From: Corbicula japonica
Lineage: Eukaryota > Mollusca > Bivalvia > Venerida > Cyrenidae
Length of the DNA: 64,000 nt
Assembly (NCBI GenBank): GCA_038501625.1
Contig: JAZAYU010000127.1
Span: 868,001-932,000 of the forward strand
Direction of reading: 5' to 3'
Shown here piece by piece: positions 38,601 to 50,600 of this stretch (positions are counted from its first letter, which is position 1; every line of letters begins with the position of its first letter). The notes beneath the pieces are model-generated. The model did no database searches and was not told where the DNA came from. It saw only the letters and a list, made by a program, of their open reading frames with translations. The position numbers and the translations under genes are program-made.

Positions 38601-41600
38601 TCCTGTTTAACTATTTTTGAGTGATGTCCCTTTCAAATGCAACCTAATGTTGCATAAAACTTTGAAAGTACTTGTCCTATTCATATTATACTTGGAATAT
38701 ATCATCAGCATGAACAATGCCATCTGTGACGACAAGAATGATAACTCCAGTTTCAATATTTTGGAGTTATGCCCCTTCCAAATGCAACTTTAAACTGAAA
38801 CTTTATGTTGTCTATAACTTTGAAAGTACTTGCTCTATTCACTTTGTGTTTGGAATATATCAGCACAAACAATACTATCTGTGATGACCAGAATGATAAC
38901 TCCAGTTTCAATATGTTTTAGTTATGCCCCTTTCAAATGCAACTTTAACCTGAAACTTAATGTTGCCTATAACTTTGAAAGTACTTGTCCTATTCACTTC
39001 ATATTGGAATAAATCATTAGCATGAACAATATTAAATGTTTTATGAGTTATGCCCCTTTCAAATGCAAGAATAAAATGAAACATAATGTTGCCTGTAACA
39101 TTGAAAGTACTTGTTCAGTTCACTTAATTCTTTGAATATTTCATCTGCATGCACATACCAATTGGTGAAGAATGATAACTCAGGTTTCACCATTTTTTAG
39201 TTATTCCCCTTTCAAATGCAATTTAGGTGACTCGTGTGTTCTGTGGTGTAGTATTGAAATCAACTTGAATAACATTTTATTATATATGATTAAACATAGG
39301 CCCACAGTTCAACCTTTTGCAAGCAGGCGACACATGTGTTCCGCGGAACACAACATTCTAGATAAGTTATAGGCAAGTTAATGCCTTTTGTCTGTTCTTT
39401 ATTTATTACTAGATCACAGCATTCTGTTCTTTATTTATTACTAGATCACAGCAACACAGTGTACAACATCTCTCGGACTTTCAAATTCTCATTTGAATAC
39501 GACAATCATATTAAAGTCATTAAAAAGAGGCATAACTCAAAATATAGTGAAACAGGAGTTATCAATCTTGTTGTCAGAGATGACTTTGTTCATGCAGATG
39601 ATGCATTCCAATTATTTACTTAATAGGATAGAACTTTCAAAGTAATAAGCAACATTAATGGTCCATTTTAAAGTCGTTTGAAAGGGAAATAACTAAACAA
39701 ATCCAAACAGGAGTTACCATTCTTGTTGTCACAGATGGCGTTGTTCATGCAGATGATATATTCCAAGTATTAAGTTAATAGGACAAGTACTTTCAAAGTT
39801 AAAGGCAACATTAAGTTTCATATTAAAGTTCCTTATTAAGTCATTTGAAAGGGGCATAACTTAAAAAATACTGAAACAGGAGTTATCATTCTTGTTGTCA
39901 CAGATGGCGTTGTTCATGCAGATGATATATTTCAAGTATAACGTTAATAGGACGAGTACTTTTAAAGTTATAGGCAACATTAAGTTTCACATAAAAGTTC
40001 CATTTTAAAGTCATTTGAAAGGGGCATAACTAAAAATACTGTAACAGGAGTTATCATTCTTGTTGTCACAGATGGCGTTGTTCACGCAGGTGATATATTC
40101 CAAGTGTTAAGTTAATAGGACAAGTACTTTCAAAGTTATAGGCAACATTTAGTTTCATAATAAAGTTGGGGGACTATCGGACGACGGCACTGCCGACGAC
40201 GACGACGACGACGACGACGTCGCCGGACAGTAGGATCCCTATGTGTCTACCTGCTATCGCAGGCGACCCAAAAATTATAATTGTATATTTTATTTATATT
40301 TGTTTATAAATCATAGATTCTATATCTGTATGGTTGTTATACTTTTTGAATTATAGGTTTTTTATTTAAAGATTGTTATAATGTTTTCAGGACTTTTTCA
40401 CAAAAAGTCACTTTTATGATAAGTTTTGAAGAAACCCTTATGAATGTAAACGTAAGATATTGCAAATAACATCAACGAAACATTTTTTTGTTTTTCAACA
40501 GCGACTTGTCAGCCAGGGCACTACTCGTCCACTGGTTTTGTACCATGTAGTATTTGCAGAACCGGTACTTACCAACAGAACGAGCAAGGAAAGAACTGCA
40601 CAGCCTGTCCGCCAAATACTTGGACTACTATTGAGGGAGGCAACTCCTCAGCAGCATGTGTTGGTAGGCCATTGTTGGTTTATTCAGACTTTTTAATTTT
40701 AGTCATAATAGCACCCTTCCCCATCCCCACTGCGTTTGAAGCAGGTATGGGAAAACGGTTTTATGGTAATTTTGTTAATGTAAGTCAGTTTTTCTTCAAC
40801 GCATTATACGCAATATCGTCAGCTCAAATTTATTGCGTCATTTATCGATGGAACGGTTTATTCCTTCTAAGAACTGGTATTTTAGTAGATGAGGGTTTCT
40901 TTGTTCATTAATAAAATCGGTATGAAATTTTTGTTTCACGTTTGCATTTTTCGTAAAGGATCTAACAGAGTTGATCATATTGTCTCTTGTAGAATACGAC
41001 CTATATTTTGACGCGGATGCTCAGGACATTTACCTCACGGCCGTCAACAGCACGGTGTCCGTAGTGTTCTGGATGAAGTATTACTACCATACCAATGTGA
41101 CTTTAGGACTTTTCAATGAAGACGACGACCCCGTATTTCAGCTTGAAGCTTCGGAGCAACCACAGTTTCTGGATGGATGGCAAGTATCTCCACAAGAAAT
41201 GCCTTTTGTCTGTTCTTTATTTATTACTAGATCACAGCATTCTGTTCTTTATTTATTACTAGATCACAGCAACACAGTGTACAACATCTCTCGGACTTTC
41301 TAATTCTCATTTGAATACGACAATCCCCTTTAAATCAAACGAGCACAATTGGATCTGTTTGAAGAGATCGGTAAACAAAATGTTAAATTCAGTAAATGAA
41401 TTACTTTAGTTTAACGCCATAAGTATAATAAGGACTTTTGAACTAGTGTTTCAGCCATTTGAGTTTTAGGCTGTTCTTTTATAATGTTTAATTTAAAATT
41501 AAGGCATAAAATAATTTCAAAAATGTTTAAAATGTAACCCCCGACCCCCCGTTCTCTGTCCCGCCCTGCCCCTCCCCAATACAAAACCACTTCCAAATTA

Positions 41601-44600
41601 GTGCCACAAGGGAGATAATTTACAAAATGCCATTCTGTTAGCTAATTGTGACTGTATCCGAGAAATAAACCTATTTATTCCTTATTCGCCAGGACCAACG
41701 AACCATTAGATTTCACCTTTGAACTTGGCACATGGTCAATGTTTGGGTTCACGTATGATACTTCATCTGAGAACGTCACTATATACGCTGACGGCGAACA
41801 GTTGCTGAAGTTAACTTTGAACGTTGCAGACATTGCGGATAAGCTAAAAATCTCCATGATTGGAAATACTTCGTGTAAGTCTTCGTTCTATTCCCGTACT
41901 TCCATGACCTAGTAACCTACTATTTGAAAAGTTGGCCACTCCAATATTTTAGTACATATATCTGCAAATGTTGCATTTAGTGAATTTCATCATTTTCATA
42001 TCTATTGACAACTAACCAGTTCCCAAACAACCATGACTAGTTACATTTTTAAAAGGAATTTAAAGCTATATTTCTCTGTAATATGAATAAATTGATTTCC
42101 TTAGCGATTTCGCAACATTCGTTACCCAGTGTCTTACCTTTTTCAAATATAGGTCATGGCATATTTCATTTTCTGTAAATACATTTAGTTCTGTCTCTTG
42201 AATGGTATTAATCTGAAAATACCTCATTGAAGGTTCCATGTTCACCGCCATATGCATACCATCGTTTGGGATGGATCGAAATTGTACTGTTTATTGGTGT
42301 AAATATTGAGTTGCGCTCAACCCGGGGCTAGGCGGCGTGGGCAGAAATATGCATTCCCATTACTGCCCATGAACAGGCTCAATCAAATCGAGCCTGCAGT
42401 ATTTTCATATTTGTCGTGTTCGGTGGCTTTCAAAGTTCCGTTTTCATCTATTTGAATGACTAAAGAATACTTGACGTAATAAAATACACATACTGATTTC
42501 GAATTTTATGTCAAAGCACTATCTTCTATGACGCAATGATATACTTTTAATATGAGTTTTGTGTGCCTCTTATTAAGTGTTTTGGTTTTGAATTTGAGAC
42601 AAGCACCTAAGTCTTCCAGTCTTCCATCCTTGTTAACCCTGTTGACATTTTGCATAGTGTAACCTTACTTCAGGCGAAAAAAGGTAGCGATGCGACCGAC
42701 GCTGCTACTGATGGAGTCTGAAGACTGTGCACAATAACATAATCAGTTAAGTTTCACAATTTTGATTCACACATGTCCAAATCTCCATTCCAGTGATATC
42801 AGGACTCAGCGTGTCGAACAGATTAGTTGATGTAACAGAAATATCCCGGATGTACGAAGACTGTTCCGCGCAACTTCCGGGTGCGTTCTATACACAGGAT
42901 GACCTTGCATCCAAAAGATTACCGGGCATGAAATATGCTGCTTCAACTTGCAAAGGTCGGTAAGGCAGCGAAAAACTGAAAACAAAAATAAAACACGTTA
43001 TAGTGAAATCTGAATTCTTTAGACAAACTGTTACAAATTTCTTAGAGATCATTTCTTTTGTAATTTCTTTAAAGATCACAATAACACGAAACTTATAGAA
43101 AGGAAAAAGCTGACATGAGCTAATTAGTACTAAAAATTATTTTATTTTTATTTCATTCTATGTTTTGTTCTGTTCTTGTTTTGTACCATTTTCTGCACTT
43201 TTTCCCTTACATATAATTTGCACTTTTTTCTTGGTTTGTTTTTCTTGTCATGTATATTTGTCATGTTTGTTTTTCCAATCATATTATTTTGAAATAAAGA
43301 GAATATAGTTCACGGGGTTAAAGAGAATTATGTTCTATCTGCTTCTTTATTTAATATCACTGAGAACATTTTCCTTTCACTACCCGAGTTTAACACAATA
43401 TTTAAAATTAATTCTCCCTTTCTGACAATTGGCAATAAAGCGAAAATGAATTGAGATAGAATAAAGAAAACGAAGTATTCTAAAGTAGAATCTTCAAATC
43501 ACTTCCCTCATATAAAGATATAACTTGTTGTGTTGTGCTCAGAACTGTACTTTATATGGGGCGCGCCACGGGAAAAGGTACATTCGGTCATATTTTGTGA
43601 CATTTTAGTTGTTACTTTATTTAGAAAGAACTTACAACTATTTTTAAATTTCTCATAACTAACAACTGCTTTTCTTACACATTTTGACGATAAAATTATA
43701 TTTTTAACGCAAAGTACATAATAATTAATGTCGTCTGCTCAACTTTTTGACGTCATTTCAACGATTGACGTCAACTGTCCGAAGGTACCTTTTCCCATGA
43801 CACGCCCCATATAAGATAATTTATTAAATTGTTTACAGTATCAAATGCAAGCATAGAAGCGGACAACTGCGGTATACATAAATGTCAGAATGGGGGCCGG
43901 TGTGAGGGCAATGCCGTGGGGTATACATGCAACTGCACTGATCAGTTTGGAGGCCCGTTCTGTGAAGAGACTTTAGGTAATATTGTGATTTTTTTTATAT
44001 AAGCTTGCCTAAATGACAGATTGTCAATCGGAATTAGAAGCGGGATTGTGATTTGATACTCGGCATATCTTAAATGGGACTATCACAGGATCGGTAGTAA
44101 GTTTTTTCAAAAAGGAGTTTGTATGGGCCTGTCTTAGGGTAGTTACATGATAATTGCAAACTTTTTGGCCAAAGTTCCAACAGCAATTAAATATTTAAAA
44201 AATACACCAAAAAGGTGTTCGAGCAACCCTGCTGAACCCCCCCCCCACTCCTTCATCATGTCCAAGGTAAATTCACTCGCGAGTACCAGTAACAGTTATT
44301 CGGTCCAGTATAGAAAAGTCTGTTGTGACTGGTAACTTAACACAGGTTCGCTTTAGCCTTTGCCATGACCGTGAGAGGTAGCTGGTTAGAGCATCGCCGA
44401 AACTGCTATTCTATTTTTATCGTCTGTGTTTGCAGCATCTCAACAAATATTGAAGATATTCGTTTTATTAAGTATTTACATATGTTTTGATTAAAATGCA
44501 TAAACCAGGGAAGTGTCTTTATAAACAGTTCATGGAAACTGGAGCAGTTGGTTCTACGCCGCCGGATGTTCAGCAACATGTGGTCCTGGTACCCAGCTTG

Positions 44601-47600
44601 CCTACAGATTCTGTAATAACCCGCCGAAAAGCGAATATGGAAACGATTGCGAGGGAAACAGAACACAAGTTGTTGACTGCTTTTTACAAAACTGTACCGG
44701 TATGTTAATATTCTTATTTAATATCTCAATTATAACGGAAAGATTAGTGCAACACCATCCACAAAAATTATGGGGACGAAAACATTACAGAAATCTGTTT
44801 GCGTTTTGCTTTCTTGCATTGATACTTTTGGACGCGTCACTGGAAATGTAACATCGGACAGCTGACGTAAATTGTTAAAATAAGGTCACTAATCTTATTA
44901 TGCATTTATTGGTTAAAATAACATTATGCTGTCAAAATGTAAAAAAATCTCTTGTAAGTTGAGAATATAATTTTAATAATTGTGATTTCTTTCCAAATAT
45001 ATTATCAAGTGAAATGTAAAAGCAATTAATTGTCAAAGACACATTTTTCCGTTTCGTGCCCCATTGAAACAAGTTTACACAGAGGAGGGGGAAGCCATCT
45101 TTTTATTCAAATAAATAATGATGAAACATGTGTTCTCTTAACAAACATGCAAATATGAGTTGTAACTTATTGAATAATAGAAATAAATGCAGGGTATCTG
45201 TCCAGAAATTATTATGTATGCTCTTTTAGAATTTATATTCAGGCTCTGGACTAAAGCACATCATGTGAAAACTGTTTACTAACTTAAAATACATCTATAA
45301 TATATAGCAATCTTCGGATTACGAATCTGTGGTACAACTGGGTTAAAGGTTATAAAGCTGATATTGGAAACCAGTCTCAAATCTCAAGCATCTGATTGGC
45401 TGAAATGGCGACTGGTCGCCATTTCAGCCAATCAGATGCTTGAGAATTGTGACTGGTTTCCATGCTCAGTTTAATAACCTTTGGCACTGTACATCTTACT
45501 TGTACTGATTGGCATTAGGTTTCATTTGTTTTAGACTGTAAACAGCCAGTAATTGAAGGTGTTACAATCTGCGAATTGAGAGATGATCACTGTACAGCCA
45601 CCTGCCCACCCGGGTATGTACTGCCACGCGGCCAACAGAAACAGGTGTTCCAGTGCGGGCAGACGACAAATTACAACTGGACGCCGTTTCATAGACTTCC
45701 AATATGCACAGGTTTACACACGTTTCTTTTTATTTTGTGGAAATCATAACATACTTATCAAAGTTTTCTAAGCACCAAAAACATTTGTGTACATAATATG
45801 TAGCTATGGAGCGAACCGACGCTTTGAACGCTCTGTATACGGTATATAAAGAAAGAGAAAAGCGAGTAGGATTCGAATTATGATCTTTAATTTAGCACTT
45901 TGACACTTTGACGGATTACATTTCTGTTGCTGTGCTGTATTCGATTAGCCACTGACTTGAGTGGTAGGATATACTGATAATTAAAACTGACTTCAATAAT
46001 AGGCGGTATACAATTCTTTTGGTAACAGCTGGTTGTTAAATTTGGTTTTCTGAAGATATTACACTTAATTACAGGTCAGTTAAGGTCTCTAGAGGGTCAT
46101 CTCTTTAGTTGCTTTGTAACCAGCACACGACACTAGGTCGGTCATCTATCACAAACTGTGTAAGAGTCTAAAATGTATGTTACCAACGTTTGTAAAATGG
46201 CGAATTTTAGACCATACCAAGTTATCGGACTCAAAGCCGGTACCTAGACGCATCAATTTTTATCCCCGGAAATACACGGAACATACCGGATTCATACACT
46301 AATCAAAATTTGCAAAGTACCAAGCATTGTTTTGTATGTATCTTCTGGTGTATGCCAGTATTTAAGGTCTCTAGAGGGTCATCTCATGAATCTTAGTAAG
46401 CAGCACAAGACACTAGGTCGGTCATCTATTGATGTTCACAAACTTCGTTAGAGTCTAAGAATTATGTAACCGACTCTTGTAAAATTGCAAATTTTAGACC
46501 ACACCATGTTGTCTGGACTCAAAGCCGGTACCTAGCCGCATCAATGTTTATCCTCGGAACTTACCGGGATCGTATATTACTCGAAAGTTTGCAAAGTACC
46601 AAGCATTGTTTTGTAAACATCTTCAGGTGTATGCCAGTATTTGGTTTTATTTCTTTTATTTCTTTTTATTTATCTGATAAATGACTAACTACAAAATACA
46701 GACACATTTTTTAACTACTGTTAATGTGTTTACGGAGTTTATTTTGAATTGGAATGGGGTATTGGGGTTGTGAAAAACAATCAGTGTTTGCCAAAGAAAA
46801 AAAAACAAGGTCTTTCAAGCGCAAGTAAAGCGGATTGAGTATCGACAAATGTCTGGTGCATACATCTATATGCAAAGTAAATCAAATACCGTGAAAATAC
46901 AGGATCACCTTATGTGCACGACTGTCATTCAAGGTAATGTGTACATGGAGGACCTTCTCGATGCATCACTATACGGTTTCCAATGAAATTGCATATAATG
47001 TAGATTTCACAATGATGTGTGGTTAACTTGGTGATGTCCTATTTTTGCGTATTTTTTATTTAAAATTGCGGAAGTGAAATTTTATGTGGTTGAAATTTTA
47101 TCTTCACGAATTTTGATCTCTGTCGAACGCTGCACTGAAATTTAGCATGCGTTAAAAACTACCCACCACTGTGCGAAGTTAAGCTCCAGGGAAACATTAT
47201 CTTTAGGTTTGTGGGCCAGAAAATGTGAACAGGCAAAATAACATGATATAACAGGCCCCAGTTTTACGACACAACTAAGGTAATTACTCATAAACACAAA
47301 TTTAAAAAACAAAGTTAAATTGTTTACTTAACCTCTCTATCATAGACATATTATGTTTCTAAGTCCTTTCATGTCAATAGAGCTATATTGCTTCACAAAA
47401 CGCGTCTTCCATAAACAATATCTGGTAATAAAATTACGATAGGTATCACACAATCTTTGGAAATCGCTCCGAACACAACATATTCCATTAAATATACCAG
47501 TAAGTTACTTGTTTAGTGAAGATACTAAACTAAAAACTGAAACGAAAGCAATGTCGGAATGGCGGAAACAACCGAACATTTTATGTGCTGCGCTAATAAA

Positions 47601-50600
47601 TGATGAAACCACTTCACTCTTAAATCCAGACTTATTTCACAGCATTCGCTATTCAGACTGTCGCCAGTCGGTATTAACTGACTGCAATACACAAACATAA
47701 TTTATAGATAATCCCTTAAACAGAACATAGTTAGTAAAAGATGGATTATACTTAGATTAATATAATTAAATTGACGACAATATTAACATATATTTGTCTC
47801 TTTCGCACTTTCAGAAAGCAGACAGCCAAAGAGCTACTCCGCCACACTGACCTTCACCTTCGACAACCCCGTACCATGTAATATCGAAGCAAACGTTACC
47901 GCTATTTTACGAAATGATACATACGATCGGCGATGCATAAATGAGATTGCAGATTGTAACTTTACATTGGAAGTGATAAATTGTGATGGCGGCGTACTGA
48001 GACGGAAACGACAAGCGCAAACCCAGCTTGTAATTGTTTTCAACGTTCCGCTGATAAGCAACGTGACCTTTGACCTTGTCAAGTATTATGACACATCAGA
48101 CAGTAAGTATCAGTCATTTTTCATCTAAATATGTACCATTGATATGTCTGCAACATAAATTACTTAATGAGACTTAATTACGTCTAAATATATTAGAAGT
48201 CGTGGAAACTGGTTAACGTCGTCAAGGCAACGTCTCAAAACTTCCAACTAACCCTTTATTAGATACACGAGAACTAGTTTAAGAGAGGCTGATTAGCTCT
48301 AGTTAGAACTTTAAGCTCGGCATTGTATGTTTATGAGCAAAATCGAACAGAACACTATTTATTCGATTTATTAATGTCCTAATGATAACATTTTAAACTT
48401 ATGCATTTGTGATCAGGTTTAAATACGCATTATTAAACCGAAGAAAATAATGATTTAATAGTTAAAATTCTAACCGTAAAAATTTTATTATACTAATAAA
48501 ACTTTTTCAAAAACATAGTCAGAATACGCCCGGTTTCAACCAATATAAACGGATTTTTTAAATTATAACCAATTAAAAATGTTTCCATTGCAGTGACTGA
48601 AAGCATTTTTGAAGCACTTACAGCAATCTCTGTGCTGGAACAAACTATACAAGATATTCTCAACAATTCAACGCAGTTTATTGCTGTGGTTGACGGCGTA
48701 ACGTATACGGTCGCGGGCAATGATACCGCTGTGAGGACAGACACGCACTGTTACGTTGGGGAGGTGCCAGTTGGAGCAGTTTGTGGTATGTTTTAAGTCA
48801 ATGAGTAAGAAGTTTATCAGAAGTTTATGCATTATTAGTCTGCGCACCTTGAGCGCGCCGACTATTTGTGCTCACTTAAGGAATTTCGCCCCTTTTTTCT
48901 ACCGTTTCGGAACAAGGTCATTATTTCAGAAATATTTCTAATTTCAACGTTGCAAGACATAATTGATGGAGGTGTGTTTGAAAAAAGCATAAATAAATTC
49001 AGCACCGAATCGTACCTTCGAAACTGGTCTTATTTTGCTGGTTTTCTGAAACATTTCTTATAAATACCAACTTGTCCATGAATAATCAAGTATGTCTATT
49101 TAGAGAATATTTGAGAACACCAGTGTAGATAGACCTAACTACGCGCATGGGCATACTGTTCTTGGTCTTCTATCGACGCAAATGTGACGTAGTGGCTATC
49201 GCTTTGGTTTATAACTTTGTAGTGTTTTATATGTTTCAGCGCGTTGCCAGAAAGGAACACATGCAAACAATGGCTGGTGTGTGTATTGTGATCGGGGATC
49301 TTACCAGGCAGACGCCGGACAGACCAGGTGTATAGCTTGTCCCAATGGAGAGACCACAGATTTTGTTGGAGCACGGAGCCCTAACGAGTGCATTGGTAAG
49401 TGATAAACATGAATCAACGTTTTTACGGTTGTATAGAACCGAAAAGGACACGCATTTTTCCCACTTGATTCATTTTCTCTGTACAAGAGAGTTTACCCGC
49501 TAACTCTTTTTCTGATACTAGTATTTAAATGATCATACCAGAATCGTTTTTGGATACAAACATGTTATAAGGATTGGTTGTCCTTCATTCTTCGATCTTT
49601 AACTTACATTTTTGTCAATCAGAAAGAAATGTAAAACAAAATGCCAAGAACACAAAACCGTAACTCTACATACTGCACTGTAAAATTTTCTGACATAAAA
49701 GTTTTTTATTTCAAAGATAGATAATGCATAGCATATCAGGGATATGGGTTTCTCATCAGAGAAAAAGCAATGCAAAAGAATTATAATTCTTACTGAAGGA
49801 GGTAAAGCAGAATGGTCTACCTTGATCACTTTTACACAGATCGTAAAGCTTGTCTTTTTTTAATTTCCCATTTCAGTGTTAAAACTGTTATGAGAGCTTA
49901 TAAATGTTCACGTCAGTAAAAACAATTAAATGCTGAGAATAAGAAAATGTGTTTGCATCCCTTTTTAAATTATAAAAATTGATATTTTTAAAAAACAATA
50001 TAAAACAGCTTTTTTATTTAAGGAAGATACAATTTCAGATAAATTTTACATACTACATACAACCCAGACAAATGCAATATTAATAATTCTAGCTTAACAT
50101 TTTGATTGGAATTGCCTTTTTATTTCAAGACTCAAATTCCTTACATGTATAAAACTTTTAAAGTATTTCGTAAAAGTTAGCACAGACCAGGATAGTCATT
50201 GATCATACGGAATTACGAGCTGTATTTTATGATAGTTCAGAGCTGGTTTTGATTCCAATATTTAAATTGGGCTGAAGGTAATAAAGCTGAGTTTGGAAAC
50301 CAGTCTCAAATCTCAAGCATCTGATTGGCTGAAATGGCGACCAGTCGCCATTTCAGCCAATCAGATGCTTGAGATTTGAGACTGGTTTCCAATCTCAGCT
50401 TTATAACCTTCAGTCTTGATATTGCAGTATTACCGGTGGTGCCAGAGCCAACAGACATTACATGTATGTTTAGTTTTCTATTATTTTGCATATTTTAAAT
50501 TAATCATTTTTATAACATTTTGTATGAAGTATTCAAACATTTCCCCATAATTGTTGACGACATGAACCACTGAACGAACCTACTAGATAGTTTAAAGCTC

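Larger units (their letters stand above)
30835..40501 (+). other. Gene C intron 15 (9.7 kb), transposon-filled
   Basis: By far the largest intron. In order: F1 copy (30971-31112), unassigned AT-rich DNA (31113-32597), degenerate tRNA (32598-32668), half F1 (33085-33153), hairpin-ended element with a 172-bp satellite (33255-35277), a diverged tandem array (35700-37555) interrupted by a Tc1/mariner-type element (36159-37382), and a foldback element (37567-40267). No gene C exon was found inside. Confidence 0.75.
41326..43838 (+). other. Gene C introns 17 to 19
   Basis: Interrupted by exons 18 and 19. Intron 17 has a C-rich tract (about 41537-41578). Intron 18 holds F5 copy 2 (42205-42452). Intron 19 holds an F3 element (43558-43808) about 30 bp before exon 20. 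Confidence 0.5.
43977..47814 (+). other. Gene C introns 20 to 22
   Basis: Interrupted by exons 21 and 22. Intron 20 carries a short tRNA-like fragment near 44371. Intron 21 has a decayed F3 element (about 44825-45066) and an F1 copy (45346-45482). Intron 22 has a tandem duplication (46083-46642). The frame at 47509-47700 is unsupported. Confidence 0.5.
48103..50427 (+). other. Gene C introns 23 to 25
   Basis: Interrupted by exons 24 and 25. Intron 25 ends in an F1 copy (50271-50413) only 14 bp before exon 26. Nothing else recognisable. Confidence 0.5.

Noticed and set aside
39381..39623. 80-aa frame as a separate gene or extra gene C exon
   Set aside because: It is the 128-bp duplicate running into a foldback-element array unit, with no usable splice sites in the gene C phase.
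40460..40696. 78-aa frame over exon 16
   Set aside because: Wrong phase; the GCC2/GCC3 Cys pattern and splice sites fit a different frame.
44487..44708. 73-aa frame over exon 21
   Set aside because: Wrong phase; the TSP1 signature is in another frame bounded by proper splice sites.
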